DNA of 64,000 nt from Mycolicibacterium duvalii. Its GTDB lineage: Bacteria > Actinomycetota > Actinomycetes > Mycobacteriales > Mycobacteriaceae. Each line of letters opens with the position of its first letter. The first letter of the stretch is position 1. The notes beneath the pieces are model-generated. The model made no database searches, had not been told where the DNA came from, and saw nothing but the letters and a program-made list of their open reading frames with translations. The stretch is from assembly GCF_010726645.1 (NCBI RefSeq), contig NZ_AP022563.1, positions 3,968,001 through 4,032,000 of the forward strand, given 5' to 3'. Of this stretch, positions 17,453-25,342 are shown in pieces. A program made the position numbers and the translations under genes.

Positions 17453-18637
17453 ATGCGGTCTGTCGACGAGCACCGGCAGGTCGTGGCCGGGCTGATCCGT
17501 CCGCGTTCGCCGGCGGCGGTCCCGGTGGCCGACGCGCTGGGCCTGGTGCTGGCCCGTGACGTGGTCTCGGGTGTCGCTTTGCCCGCGTTCGACAACTCCG
17601 CGATGGACGGCTACGCAGTCCTGGCCGAGGACGTGGCGGCCGCCGGCGCCGACGCTCCCGTCCAGCTGCCGGTGGCCGAGGACATCCCGGCCGGCCGCAC
17701 CGACATCCCGGTCCTCGCGCCGGGCACCGCGCACCGGATCATGACCGGCGCGCCGCTGCCCACCGGCGCCACCGCGGTGGTACCGGTCGAGGCGACCGAC
17801 GCGGGCACCGACGTCGTCACCGTCCGGGCCGGCGCGCGGCCCGGGCAGCACATCCGCCGCGCCGGCGAGGACGTCACCGCGGGCACCACCGTGCTGCGGA
17901 CCGGTCAGGTGCTCACCCCGGCCGCGCTGGGGCTGGCCGCCGCGCTGGGGCTGACCGAGCTGCAGGTGTGGCCGCGGCTGCGGGTGCTGGTGGTCTCCAC
18001 CGGCACCGAACTGGTCAGCGCCGGCACACCGCTGCAACCCGGTCAGATCTACGAGTCCAACGGCGTGATGCTGGCCGCGGCGGTGCGCGACGCGGGCGCC
18101 GAGGTGGTGGCCGCGCCGATGGCCGGCGACGACGTCGACGCGTTCACCGCCGCGGTGCGCGGCGCCGGGGACGCCGACGTCATCCTGACCACCGGAGGCG
18201 TCAGCGCCGGCGCCTACGAGGTCGTCAAGGACGCGTGGACCGGTCAGGTCGAATTCGTCAAGGTCGCCATGCAACCCGGGATGCCGCAAGGCGCCGGCCG
18301 GGTCGACGGCACCGCGGTGATCACGTTGCCCGGCAACCCGGTCAGCGCGCTGGTGTCGTTCGAGGTGTTCGTGCGCCCCGCGCTGCGGGCGGCGATGGGG
18401 CGCTCCGACACCGAGCGGCCCCGCCGCGCCGCGGTCCTCGCCGAGGACCTCACGTCGCCCAGGGGCAAGCGGCAGTTCCGCCGCGGCGTTCTGGACGGTG
18501 ACTCGGTCACCAGCTACGGACCACCCGCTTCACACCACCTGCGGTGGCTGGCCTCGGCGAACTGTCTGCTCGAAATCGACGAGGACACCAGCGAGGTGGC
18601 CGCCGGGTCCCGGGTCCAGGTGTGGGACCTGCGCTGA
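17453..18637 (+). CDS. moeA: Molybdopterin molybdenumtransferase MoeA
   Basis: Inserts molybdate into adenylylated molybdopterin in the last step of Mo-cofactor synthesis. Of 394 residues, the N-terminal part contains LPAFDNSAMDGYAV and GTAHRIMTGAPLPTGATAVVPVE. The MoaB/Mog-like domain has VVSTGTELVSAG, QIYESN and TTGGVSAGAYEVVKD, and the C-terminal domain follows LPGNPVSALVSFEVFVRP. It matches the moeA2 (Rv0438c) position. The ATG directly abuts the TAG of the dehydrogenase, so the two are co-translated. No other molybdopterin gene is in the window. Confidence 0.95.
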   Translation: MRSVDEHRQVVAGLIRPRSPAAVPVADALGLVLARDVVSGVALPAFDNSAMDGYAVLAEDVAAAGADAPVQLPVAEDIPAGRTDIPVLAPGTAHRIMTGAPLPTGATAVVPVEATDAGTDVVTVRAGARPGQHIRRAGEDVTAGTTVLRTGQVLTPAALGLAAALGLTELQVWPRLRVLVVSTGTELVSAGTPLQPGQIYESNGVMLAAAVRDAGAEVVAAPMAGDDVDAFTAAVRGAGDADVILTTGGVSAGAYEVVKDAWTGQVEFVKVAMQPGMPQGAGRVDGTAVITLPGNPVSALVSFEVFVRPALRAAMGRSDTERPRRAAVLAEDLTSPRGKRQFRRGVLDGDSVTSYGPPASHHLRWLASANCLLEIDEDTSEVAAGSRVQVWDLR

Positions 18638-18663
18638 GCGCTCGTGGGTAGTATCGGCGCACG

Positions 18664-19362
18664 ATGGCCCGACGCCCCGACCTCACAACAGGCCCAGCGC
18701 GGCTGGCAGCCCTGGTTCGCTCCTCGGTTCCCCCGATGCACCCCGAAGGTCTGCCGTTCGTCGGCGCCAGCCTGGCGGTGGCTCTGCTCGGGAGACGGTC
18801 ACGCTGGGTCCGTCGCGCAGCTCTGACCTCCGCCGCGGCCAACGCCGCGTTCTTCCGGCACCCGCCGCGGACGCCCCCGGTGCGCCCCGGGGTGGTGGTC
18901 GCTCCGGCCGACGGGCTGATCTGTGTGGTCGACGAGCACAGTCCGCCGGCAGAGTTGGGGCTCGACCCCACGCCGGTGCCCCGGATCAGCATCTTCCTGT
19001 CGGTGCTCGACGCCCATGTGCAACGCGCCCCGGTCAGCGGCGAGGTCATCTCGGTGGTGCACCGGCCCGGGTTGTTCGGGTCGGCGGATCTCGAAGCGGC
19101 CAGCGCCGACAACGAACGCAACAGCGTGGTGATCCGCACGCCGGACGGCGCGACGGTCATCGCGGTGCAGATCGCCGGTCTGGTGGCGCGGCGCATCGTC
19201 TGCCACGCCCACGCCGGTGACACCCTGTCCATCGGCGACACCTACGGCTTGATCCGGTACGGCTCGCGGCTGGACACGTATCTGCCGGCCGGGTCGAGGG
19301 TGCTGATCACCAACGGTCAGCGCGCCCTCGCCGGCGAGACCGTGCTGGCCGAGATGCCATGA
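18664..19362 (+). CDS. psd: Phosphatidylserine decarboxylase
   Basis: Converts phosphatidylserine to phosphatidylethanolamine at the membrane. It is 232 residues, the short bacterial/archaeal-type form. Visible features are PADGLICVVDE, the conserved ISIFLSVLDAHVQRAPVSGEV, and near the C-terminus RYGSRLDTYLP, where autocleavage at Gly-Ser would produce the pyruvoyl group. Its stop overlaps the start of pssA (ATGA), so the two consecutive steps of PE synthesis are coupled. A TAGTAT -10 box at 18649-18654 suggests a nearly leaderless promoter of its own in addition to read-through from moeA. Confidence 0.93.
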   Translation: MARRPDLTTGPARLAALVRSSVPPMHPEGLPFVGASLAVALLGRRSRWVRRAALTSAAANAAFFRHPPRTPPVRPGVVVAPADGLICVVDEHSPPAELGLDPTPVPRISIFLSVLDAHVQRAPVSGEVISVVHRPGLFGSADLEAASADNERNSVVIRTPDGATVIAVQIAGLVARRIVCHAHAGDTLSIGDTYGLIRYGSRLDTYLPAGSRVLITNGQRALAGETVLAEMP

Positions 19363-20222
19363 TCAAACCGCGCAAGCCCCGTCTGCGGGCACCGGTCGTC
19401 AGCGCCCGCATCCTGCCCAGCGCGATGACGGTGGTGGCGATCTGTCTGGGCCTCTCGGCGGTCAAGTTCGCCTTGGACGACCGGCCCACCGAGGCGATGG
19501 CGTTCCTGGCCGCGGCGGCGATCCTCGATGCGCTCGACGGCAGGACGGCCCGCGCGCTGAAGGCCACCTCGCGGATGGGCGAAGAGATCGACTCCCTGGC
19601 CGACGCGGTGAATTTCGGTGTCGCGCCGGCGTTCATCGTCTACGGCACACTGCTGTCGACCTCGCGGATCGGCTGGATCGTGGTGCTGCTCTATGCGGTG
19701 TGCATCGTGCTGCGGCTGGCCCGGTTCAACGCGATGCTCGACGTCGACCAACCGAGCTACGCGTCGAAGTACTTCGTCGGGATGCCCGCCCCGGCCGGCG
19801 CCATCGGCGCGATCGGGCCCCTGGCCGCCAAGATGCAATTCGGCGACGGCTGGTGGACCTCCGAACCGGCCGTGGTGATCTGGATGATCGGCGTCTCGCT
19901 GCTGGTGGTCTCCACTGTGCCGATGCGCAAGATCCACACCTTCTCGGTGCCGCCGAACATGGTCGCGCCGCTGCTGGCGCTGCTGGCGATCGCCGTGGCC
20001 GCCGCGATCCTGTACGGCTACCTGGTGATCCTGGTGATCATCGTCGCCTACGTCATCCACATCCCGTTCGCGATTCGCACCAGCCGCTTCCTGGCCGCAC
20101 ACCCCGAGGTGTGGGGCGACAAGCCGCGCCAGCAACGGGCGGCCCGCCGCGCGATCCGCCGCGCGCAACCGCACCGCCGTTCGATGGCCCGGCTCGGGCT
20201 GCGCCGACCGCCGAGGAACTGA
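19359..20222 (+). CDS. pssA: CDP-diacylglycerol-serine O-phosphatidyltransferase
   Basis: Makes phosphatidylserine from CDP-diacylglycerol and serine. The 287-residue membrane protein carries the CDP-alcohol phosphotransferase signature as DALDGRTARALKATSRMGEEID followed by SLAD (about residues 55-84), with all the conserved Asp residues present. Six to eight hydrophobic segments follow and the C-terminus is Arg-rich and cytosolic. Start ATG 19359, overlapping the psd stop. Equivalent to Rv0436c by order and sequence. Confidence 0.95.
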   Translation: MIKPRKPRLRAPVVSARILPSAMTVVAICLGLSAVKFALDDRPTEAMAFLAAAAILDALDGRTARALKATSRMGEEIDSLADAVNFGVAPAFIVYGTLLSTSRIGWIVVLLYAVCIVLRLARFNAMLDVDQPSYASKYFVGMPAPAGAIGAIGPLAAKMQFGDGWWTSEPAVVIWMIGVSLLVVSTVPMRKIHTFSVPPNMVAPLLALLAIAVAAAILYGYLVILVIIVAYVIHIPFAIRTSRFLAAHPEVWGDKPRQQRAARRAIRRAQPHRRSMARLGLRRPPRN

Positions 20223-20225
20223 CCC

Positions 20226-22439
20226 GTGTCATCGGTCGACGAGGCGGCGGCCCGCGGTGGGACACCCCCGCATCTGACGCTGACCGCCCGGCTGAACACC
20301 TCCGCGCTGGACTCGCGCCGCGGCGTGGTGCGGCTGCACCCCGAGGCCGTCGCCGCGCTGGGAATCCGGGAGTGGGACGCGGTGTCGCTGACCGGGACGC
20401 GCACCACCGCCGCGGTCGTCGGAATGGCGCCGGCCGGTACTCCGACGGGGACCGCGCTGCTCGACGACGTGACCCTGTCCAATGCGGGCCTGCGTGAAGA
20501 CAGCGCGGTGCTGGTGTCGCCGGTGACCGTGCTCGGGGCCCGCGAGGTGACGCTGAGCGGCTCACGGCTCACGACCCAGTCGCTGTCGCCGGCGACGCTG
20601 CGCCAGGCCCTGCTCGGGAAGGTGATGACCGTCGGCGACACGGTGTCGCTGCTGCCGCGCGACCTCGGCCCGGGCACCTCGACGTCGGCGGCCAGCAGCG
20701 CATTGGCCGCCACGGTCGGGATCACCTGGACCTCCGAGCTGCTGACGGTCACCGGTGTCGATCCCGCCGGACCGGTGAGCGTGCAACCGAATTCGATGGT
20801 CTGCTGGGGTCATTCAGCCAGCACAGCAGCGCCGCCGCGCACCGGAGCACACGTCGTGACCGCGTCGGCGCCACCGACCATCGGCTTCGATGACCTCAAA
20901 GGCGCACACACCCAGGCGGGCCGGCTCAAGGAGTGGCTCAAGCTGGCCCTGGACCAGCCGGAGCTCCTCGAAAAGCTGGGCGCCACAGCGAATCTCGGTG
21001 TGCTGGTGTCGGGGCCGGCCGGTGTCGGCAAAGCGACGCTGGTGCGCACCGTCTGCGCCGACCGCCGCCTGGTGGAGCTGGACGGGCCCGAGGTCGGCTC
21101 GGTGCGCGCCGAGGACCGGCTGGCCAACGTGACCTCGGCGGTGACCGCGGTGCGCGACGGCGGCGGGGTGCTGCTGGTCACCGACATCGATGCGCTGCTG
21201 GGGGTGCCCGCAGACCCGGTGGCCACGCTGATCCTCACCGAACTGCGCAAGGCGGTGTCCACCCGGGGGGTCGCGTTCGTCGCGACCACGGCACGGCCCG
21301 ACGCCATCGACCCGCGACTGCGCGCGCCCGATCTCTGCGACCGCGAGTTGGGCCTGAGCCTGCCGGACGGCACCGTCCGGGCGCAGCTGCTGGAGGCACT
21401 GCTGCGTGACGTGCCGTCCGAGGATCTCGCACTGCAGGAGATCGCCGACCGCACGCCGGGATTCGTCGTGGCCGACCTGGCCGCCCTGATCCGGGAGGCC
21501 GCGTTGCGCGCCGCCGCGCGCGCCAGCGAAACCGGGGAGCCGCCGACGCTGCGGCAGGAAGACCTGACCGGAGCGCTCGGCGTGATCCGGCCGCTGTCCC
21601 GGTCGGCCACCGAGGAGGTGTCGGTCGGCGCGGTCACCCTCGACGACGTCGGCGACATGGCCGACACCAAGCAGGCACTCACCGAGGCGGTGCTGTGGCC
21701 GCTGCAGCATCCCGAGACCTTCCAACGTCTCGGCGTCGCGCCCCCGCGCGGCGTGCTGCTCTACGGCCCGCCCGGCTGCGGCAAGACGTTCGTCGTGCGG
21801 GCGCTGGCGAGCTCGGGCCGGCTCAGTGTGCATGCGGTCAAAGGCGCTGAGCTGATGGACAAGTGGGTGGGTTCCTCGGAGAAGGCGGTCCGCGAGCTGT
21901 TCCAGCGCGCCCGCGACTCCGCACCGTCGCTGGTGTTCCTCGACGAGATCGATGCGCTCACCCCGCGGCGCGGCCAGAGTTTCGACTCCGGGGTCACCGA
22001 CCGAGTGGTGGCCGCGATGCTCACCGAACTCGACGGCATCGAGCCGCTGCGTGACGTCGTAGTGCTGGGCGCGACGAACCGGCCCGACCTCATCGACCCG
22101 GCACTGCTGCGACCCGGTCGGCTGGAGAAGCTGGTGTTCGTCGAACCGCCCGACGCCGAGGCCCGCGCCCAGATTCTGCGGACGGCGGGCAAGGCCGTGC
22201 CGCTGGCCTCCGAAGGCCCAGACGCCGTTGACCTCGAGTCCCTGGCCGCCGATCTCGACGGCTACAGCGCCGCCGACTGCGTGGCCCTGCTGCGTGAGGC
22301 CGCGTTGACGGCGATGCGCCGTTCGATCGACGCGGCCGACGTCACCGCCGCCGACGTCGCGGCAGCACGCGAGACCGTCCGCCCGTCGCTGGACGCGGGG
22401 CAGGTCGAGGCGCTGCGCGCCTTCGCCGACAATCGCTGA
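20226..22439 (+). CDS. CDC48/VAT-like tandem AAA ATPase
   Basis: A 737-residue protein with an N-terminal double-psi-barrel-like domain (about 1-200) and two AAA modules. D1 has Walker A GPAGVGKAT (about 263) but its Walker B region reads LLVTDIDALLG, without the usual DE pair. D2 is canonical: GPPGCGKTF (about 513), pore loop KWVGSSEKAVRELF, Walker B LVFLDEIDALTPRRG, and arginine-finger region RPGRLEKLV. It corresponds to Rv0435c. Such proteins unfold or disassemble protein complexes; no substrate is known here. GTG 20226 starts three bases after pssA, at the end of the moeA-psd-pssA run. Confidence 0.92.
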   Translation: MSSVDEAAARGGTPPHLTLTARLNTSALDSRRGVVRLHPEAVAALGIREWDAVSLTGTRTTAAVVGMAPAGTPTGTALLDDVTLSNAGLREDSAVLVSPVTVLGAREVTLSGSRLTTQSLSPATLRQALLGKVMTVGDTVSLLPRDLGPGTSTSAASSALAATVGITWTSELLTVTGVDPAGPVSVQPNSMVCWGHSASTAAPPRTGAHVVTASAPPTIGFDDLKGAHTQAGRLKEWLKLALDQPELLEKLGATANLGVLVSGPAGVGKATLVRTVCADRRLVELDGPEVGSVRAEDRLANVTSAVTAVRDGGGVLLVTDIDALLGVPADPVATLILTELRKAVSTRGVAFVATTARPDAIDPRLRAPDLCDRELGLSLPDGTVRAQLLEALLRDVPSEDLALQEIADRTPGFVVADLAALIREAALRAAARASETGEPPTLRQEDLTGALGVIRPLSRSATEEVSVGAVTLDDVGDMADTKQALTEAVLWPLQHPETFQRLGVAPPRGVLLYGPPGCGKTFVVRALASSGRLSVHAVKGAELMDKWVGSSEKAVRELFQRARDSAPSLVFLDEIDALTPRRGQSFDSGVTDRVVAAMLTELDGIEPLRDVVVLGATNRPDLIDPALLRPGRLEKLVFVEPPDAEARAQILRTAGKAVPLASEGPDAVDLESLAADLDGYSAADCVALLREAALTAMRRSIDAADVTAADVAAARETVRPSLDAGQVEALRAFADNR

Positions 22440-22463
22440 CCTGCAGATTCACCCGTGGATAAT

Positions 22464-22516
22464 ATCTTGACAACGACAAGATGGTGCGGCATCGTGGAAC
22501 TAGTCGCTGTCAAGAT
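22464..22516 (+). promoter_or_regulatory. Inverted-repeat operator plus third half-site in DUF1707 gene promoter
   Basis: ATCTTG-N7-CAAGAT (22464-22482) is a perfect inverted repeat, and GTCAAGAT recurs at 22509-22516, just before the GGGAGG ribosome binding site. The first repeat overlaps TTGACA (22467-22472), a consensus -35 box. The arrangement looks like a repressor site covering the promoter. It does not match CIRCE or the HspR HAIR consensus, and the regulator is unknown. Confidence 0.6.
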
Positions 22517-22528
22517 TTGGGAGGTTCC

Positions 22529-22987
22529 ATGACCCCGACAACGCGCGCCGGAGACCGACAACGCGACGCGACCGCAGGCGTGCTCGGACAGGCACTGGTC
22601 GAGGGGTACCTCGACCTCGCCGAGTACGACGCCCGCCTGCAGTCCGTCTACGACGCCACCACGACGCCGGATCTGGACCGGCTCACCGCGGACCTACCCG
22701 TGGCCCAGCTCCGGCGACACGACCCGCGCCGCCGGGCCGCGCGCCGCGCCGCAGCGCGGCGGGCCTTCCGGATTCACCTGGCTGCCTACCTGACGATGGT
22801 GGTCGTCGTGTTGACCGTCTGGCTGGCCGTCGGGTTGTCTTCGGGCGCGTGGTACTTCTGGCCCATCTGGCCGATCATGGGTGCGGGCATCGGCCTGGTC
22901 GCGCACCGGCTTCCTTGCGGGCCGCCCATGCCTAACCCGACTCGCCGTACTCATCGAACCAGTACGCGAGTTTGCCGCGCCGGCTGA
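22529..22987 (+). CDS. DUF1707 (SHOCT-like) plus 2TM-domain membrane protein
   Basis: 152 residues. The first 55 form the DUF1707 motif (RDATAGVLGQALVEGYLDLAEYDARLQSVYDATTTPDLDRLTADLP), which occurs in many actinobacterial membrane proteins. A basic linker (RRRAARRAAARRAFRIH) leads to two membrane segments (about 92-116 and 120-138). Function is unknown. ATG 22529 has GGGAGG 5 bases upstream. The 3' end overlaps the convergent antiporter gene by 56 bases. The promoter carries a striking inverted repeat. Confidence 0.82.
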   Translation: MTPTTRAGDRQRDATAGVLGQALVEGYLDLAEYDARLQSVYDATTTPDLDRLTADLPVAQLRRHDPRRRAARRAAARRAFRIHLAAYLTMVVVVLTVWLAVGLSSGAWYFWPIWPIMGAGIGLVAHRLPCGPPMPNPTRRTHRTSTRVCRAG

Positions 22988-24422
22988 CCGCGCGCAGCCG
23001 CCGCTCGGCCAGATCGCGGGTGGCGGTGGTCGTGACGATCAACAAGTCGTCGTTCACCTGCAGTCGGGTCAGCGGCTCGGGGACGAATGACCTGCCGTCC
23101 CGCACGATCAGCGTGATCACGCTGGGGTCGGGCAGACGCAGTTCGAGCACCGTCACGTTGTGCAACCGCGACCCGGGCAGCACAGTCATCGTCAGCAACT
23201 CCGCGCCGAGCACATCCAGCGGCGCAGCGTCGACCTGGATTTCGCGGGTGGTGTCGCGCGGGATCAGATTCAGTCGCGCCGCGACCATCCGTAGGCTCGG
23301 TCCCTGCACCACGGTGAACAGCACGACGAGGATGAACACGATGTGCAGCAGCCGCCAACTGTCGGCCACCCCCTCCACGATCGGGTAGGTCGCGAGCACG
23401 ATCGGGACCGCGCCGCGCAGCCCCGCCCAGGACAGGAACACCTGCTCGCGCACGGGAATCCGAAACCCCAACAGCGACACCAGGACCGACAACGGACGAG
23501 CCACCAGCAGCAACCCCAGCCCGGCGACGGCCGCCGGCACGATCTCGTCGATCAGGTCCATCGGCGTCACCAGCAGACCGAGGATCACGAACAAGCCGAT
23601 CTGCGCCAGCCAGGCCGACCCCTCGGCGAAGGACCGGGTCGCCGACCGGTGCGGCAGACCGGAGTTCGCCAGCACCACCCCGGCCAGATACGCGGCGAGG
23701 AAGGCGCTGGCGTTCGCCGCGCCCGCCGCGGCGAACGCCAGCATGCCCAGCCCGAAGGTGGCCAGCGGGTACAGACCCGCCGCCGGCAGCGCGATCCGCC
23801 GCAACGCCATCGCCCCCAGCAGACCGCACCCCAGCCCGATCAGCGCACCGATCGACAGCTGATAGACCAGCGTCCACGCGATCTCACCGGGCTCCAGATG
23901 CAGCGGCGTCACGCTGAACAACAGCACTAGGATCACTGCCGGGGCGTCGTTGAACCCCGACTCGGCCTCGAGCAGTCCGCTCAGCCGCCGCGGCAGCGGC
24001 ACCACCCGCAGGATGGAGAACACCGCGGCGGCGTCCGTGCTGGACACGATCGCGCCCAGCAGCAGCGCCAGTTGCCAGTCCATTCCGAGCAGGAAGTGCA
24101 CGATCGCCGCGGTCACCACGGTGCTCACTCCGACACCGACGGTGGCCAGCACGCCGGCCGGAGCCAGAACCTTGCGGATGTCGCTGAACCGGGTGGTCAG
24201 CCCGCCTTCGACGAGGATCACGCCCAGCGCGGCGGTCCCCAGTTCCTGCGCCAACTGCGCATTGTCGAAGTCGAGGCCGACCTGACCGATCCCGATACCG
24301 ACGGCGAGGAAGAGCAATAGGCTGGGCAGGCCGGCCCCGGTGGCCAACCTGGTCGCGACGATGCTCGCCAGCAGCACCAAGCCGCCGATGAACAAGGCCA
24401 CGTACAGCTGGTGCAGGCTCAA
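22932..24422 (-). CDS. K+/Na+:H+ antiporter, NhaP2/CvrA-like with TrkA_C domain
   Basis: Monovalent cation/proton antiporter of the CPA1 family, 496 residues. About twelve hydrophobic segments fill residues 5-385. SSTDAAAVFSILR and ESGFNDAPAVILV contain the family's ion-binding Asp residues, and WAGLRGAVPIVLATYP is the later signature. A cytosolic TrkA_C-type domain (about 400-480, VLPGSRLHNVTVLELRLPDPSVITLIVRDG) would sense ligand. TTG 24422 is the start, with GTGAGGAC before it. It is divergent from the TrkA-like gene, 85 bases apart, which suggests a shared job in K+ and pH control. Confidence 0.92.
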   Translation of the reverse strand: MSLHQLYVALFIGGLVLLASIVATRLATGAGLPSLLLFLAVGIGIGQVGLDFDNAQLAQELGTAALGVILVEGGLTTRFSDIRKVLAPAGVLATVGVGVSTVVTAAIVHFLLGMDWQLALLLGAIVSSTDAAAVFSILRVVPLPRRLSGLLEAESGFNDAPAVILVLLFSVTPLHLEPGEIAWTLVYQLSIGALIGLGCGLLGAMALRRIALPAAGLYPLATFGLGMLAFAAAGAANASAFLAAYLAGVVLANSGLPHRSATRSFAEGSAWLAQIGLFVILGLLVTPMDLIDEIVPAAVAGLGLLLVARPLSVLVSLLGFRIPVREQVFLSWAGLRGAVPIVLATYPIVEGVADSWRLLHIVFILVVLFTVVQGPSLRMVAARLNLIPRDTTREIQVDAAPLDVLGAELLTMTVLPGSRLHNVTVLELRLPDPSVITLIVRDGRSFVPEPLTRLQVNDDLLIVTTTATRDLAERRLRAVSRRGKLAYWFDEYGESG

Positions 24423-24507
24423 CAGTCCTCACTCGCGTCGTGGCCGGGTTCCGGTTGCCAGTAAATCAGCAGCGGCCGCCCCGCGACCGCGCCGAAAGGA
24501 GATTGCG

Positions 24508-25227
24508 TTGCGAATCGCCGTCGCCGGGGCCGGTGCCGTCGGGCGGTCGGTCGCACAGGAGTTGGTGTCCTACGGACACAAGGTGCTGCTGATCGAGAAG
24601 CTGGTCGAGCGCTATCAGCCGGCGACGGTCCCCGGTGCCGAGTGGTTCCTCGCCGACGCGTGTGAGGTCGCATCGCTGGAGGAAGCCGAGATGCAGATCT
24701 GCGACGTCGCGATCGCGGCCACCGGCGACGACAAGGCCAACCTCGCGATGGCGCTGCTCGCGAAGTCGGAGTTCGGCATCGACCGCGTCGTGGCCCGCAT
24801 CAACGATGCACGCAACGCGTGGCTGTTCACCGAAGCGTGGGGCGTCGACGTCGCGGTGTCGACGCCGGTGGCCCTGGTCGCCGCGGTGGAGGGGGCGATC
24901 GACGTCGGGCACCTGGTCCGGCTGATGGAGTTGGGGCGCAGCCTGCCGACGGGCGCCGGGCGGCGCTCGGCCAACGTCGCGAAATTCACTCTGCCCGACG
25001 ACAGCCCACTGGTCGGGCGGCGGATCGGCGAGCTCGCGCTGCCCGACGACACCGCGCTGGTCAGCGTGGTGCGGGGCGATCGCTTGATCCTGGGCGCGGC
25101 CGACGACGAGTTGCGCGCCGGCGACGAGCTCGTCTTCGTGTCCGGCGCCGCGGCCGAAGACCGCGTCACGGCCATGGTCTCCGGTGCCGCACTGCCACGA
25201 CTTCGCCGCCGAAAGACATCCCCGTAG
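24508..25227 (+). CDS. TrkA-family potassium channel/transport regulatory subunit
   Basis: Cytosolic RCK protein of 239 residues. The N-terminal NAD(H)-binding motif is AVAGAGAVGRSVAQEL, followed by LIEK, LADACEV and ATGDDKANL, typical of RCK_N. A TrkA_C domain (SPLVGRRIGELALPDDTALVSVVRGDRLI) closes it. It would gate a K+ transporter; no TrkH/Ktr pore is nearby, so its partner may be elsewhere or may be the antiporter next door. Start TTG 24508 is chosen for the AAAGGAG box 6 bases upstream and because the Rossmann strand begins there; the ORF's earlier ATG adds 56 residues with no homology. Confidence 0.88.
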   Translation: MRIAVAGAGAVGRSVAQELVSYGHKVLLIEKLVERYQPATVPGAEWFLADACEVASLEEAEMQICDVAIAATGDDKANLAMALLAKSEFGIDRVVARINDARNAWLFTEAWGVDVAVSTPVALVAAVEGAIDVGHLVRLMELGRSLPTGAGRRSANVAKFTLPDDSPLVGRRIGELALPDDTALVSVVRGDRLILGAADDELRAGDELVFVSGAAAEDRVTAMVSGAALPRLRRRKTSP

Positions 25228-25342
25228 ACTGGGAGGGACTTCGGAGTCCGTCGGCTGTCCCGTATCTGGTGCTATGCCCGACGGCCTCCGCCCCCAGGGT
25301 GTCTCCACGGGCGCCCCGCCGACCCCGCGACGAGACGGAGCC

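Noticed and set aside
16013..18289. A 758-codon minus-strand frame spanning the dehydrogenase and moeA
   Set aside because: Only its last 160 codons (the PH-domain protein) resemble a real protein; the rest is antisense to genes with conserved motifs.
22464..22482. HspR (HAIR) operator
   Set aside because: The HAIR consensus is CTTGAGT-N7-ACTCAAG; here the half-sites are ATCTTG/CAAGAT without the AGT/ACT extension.
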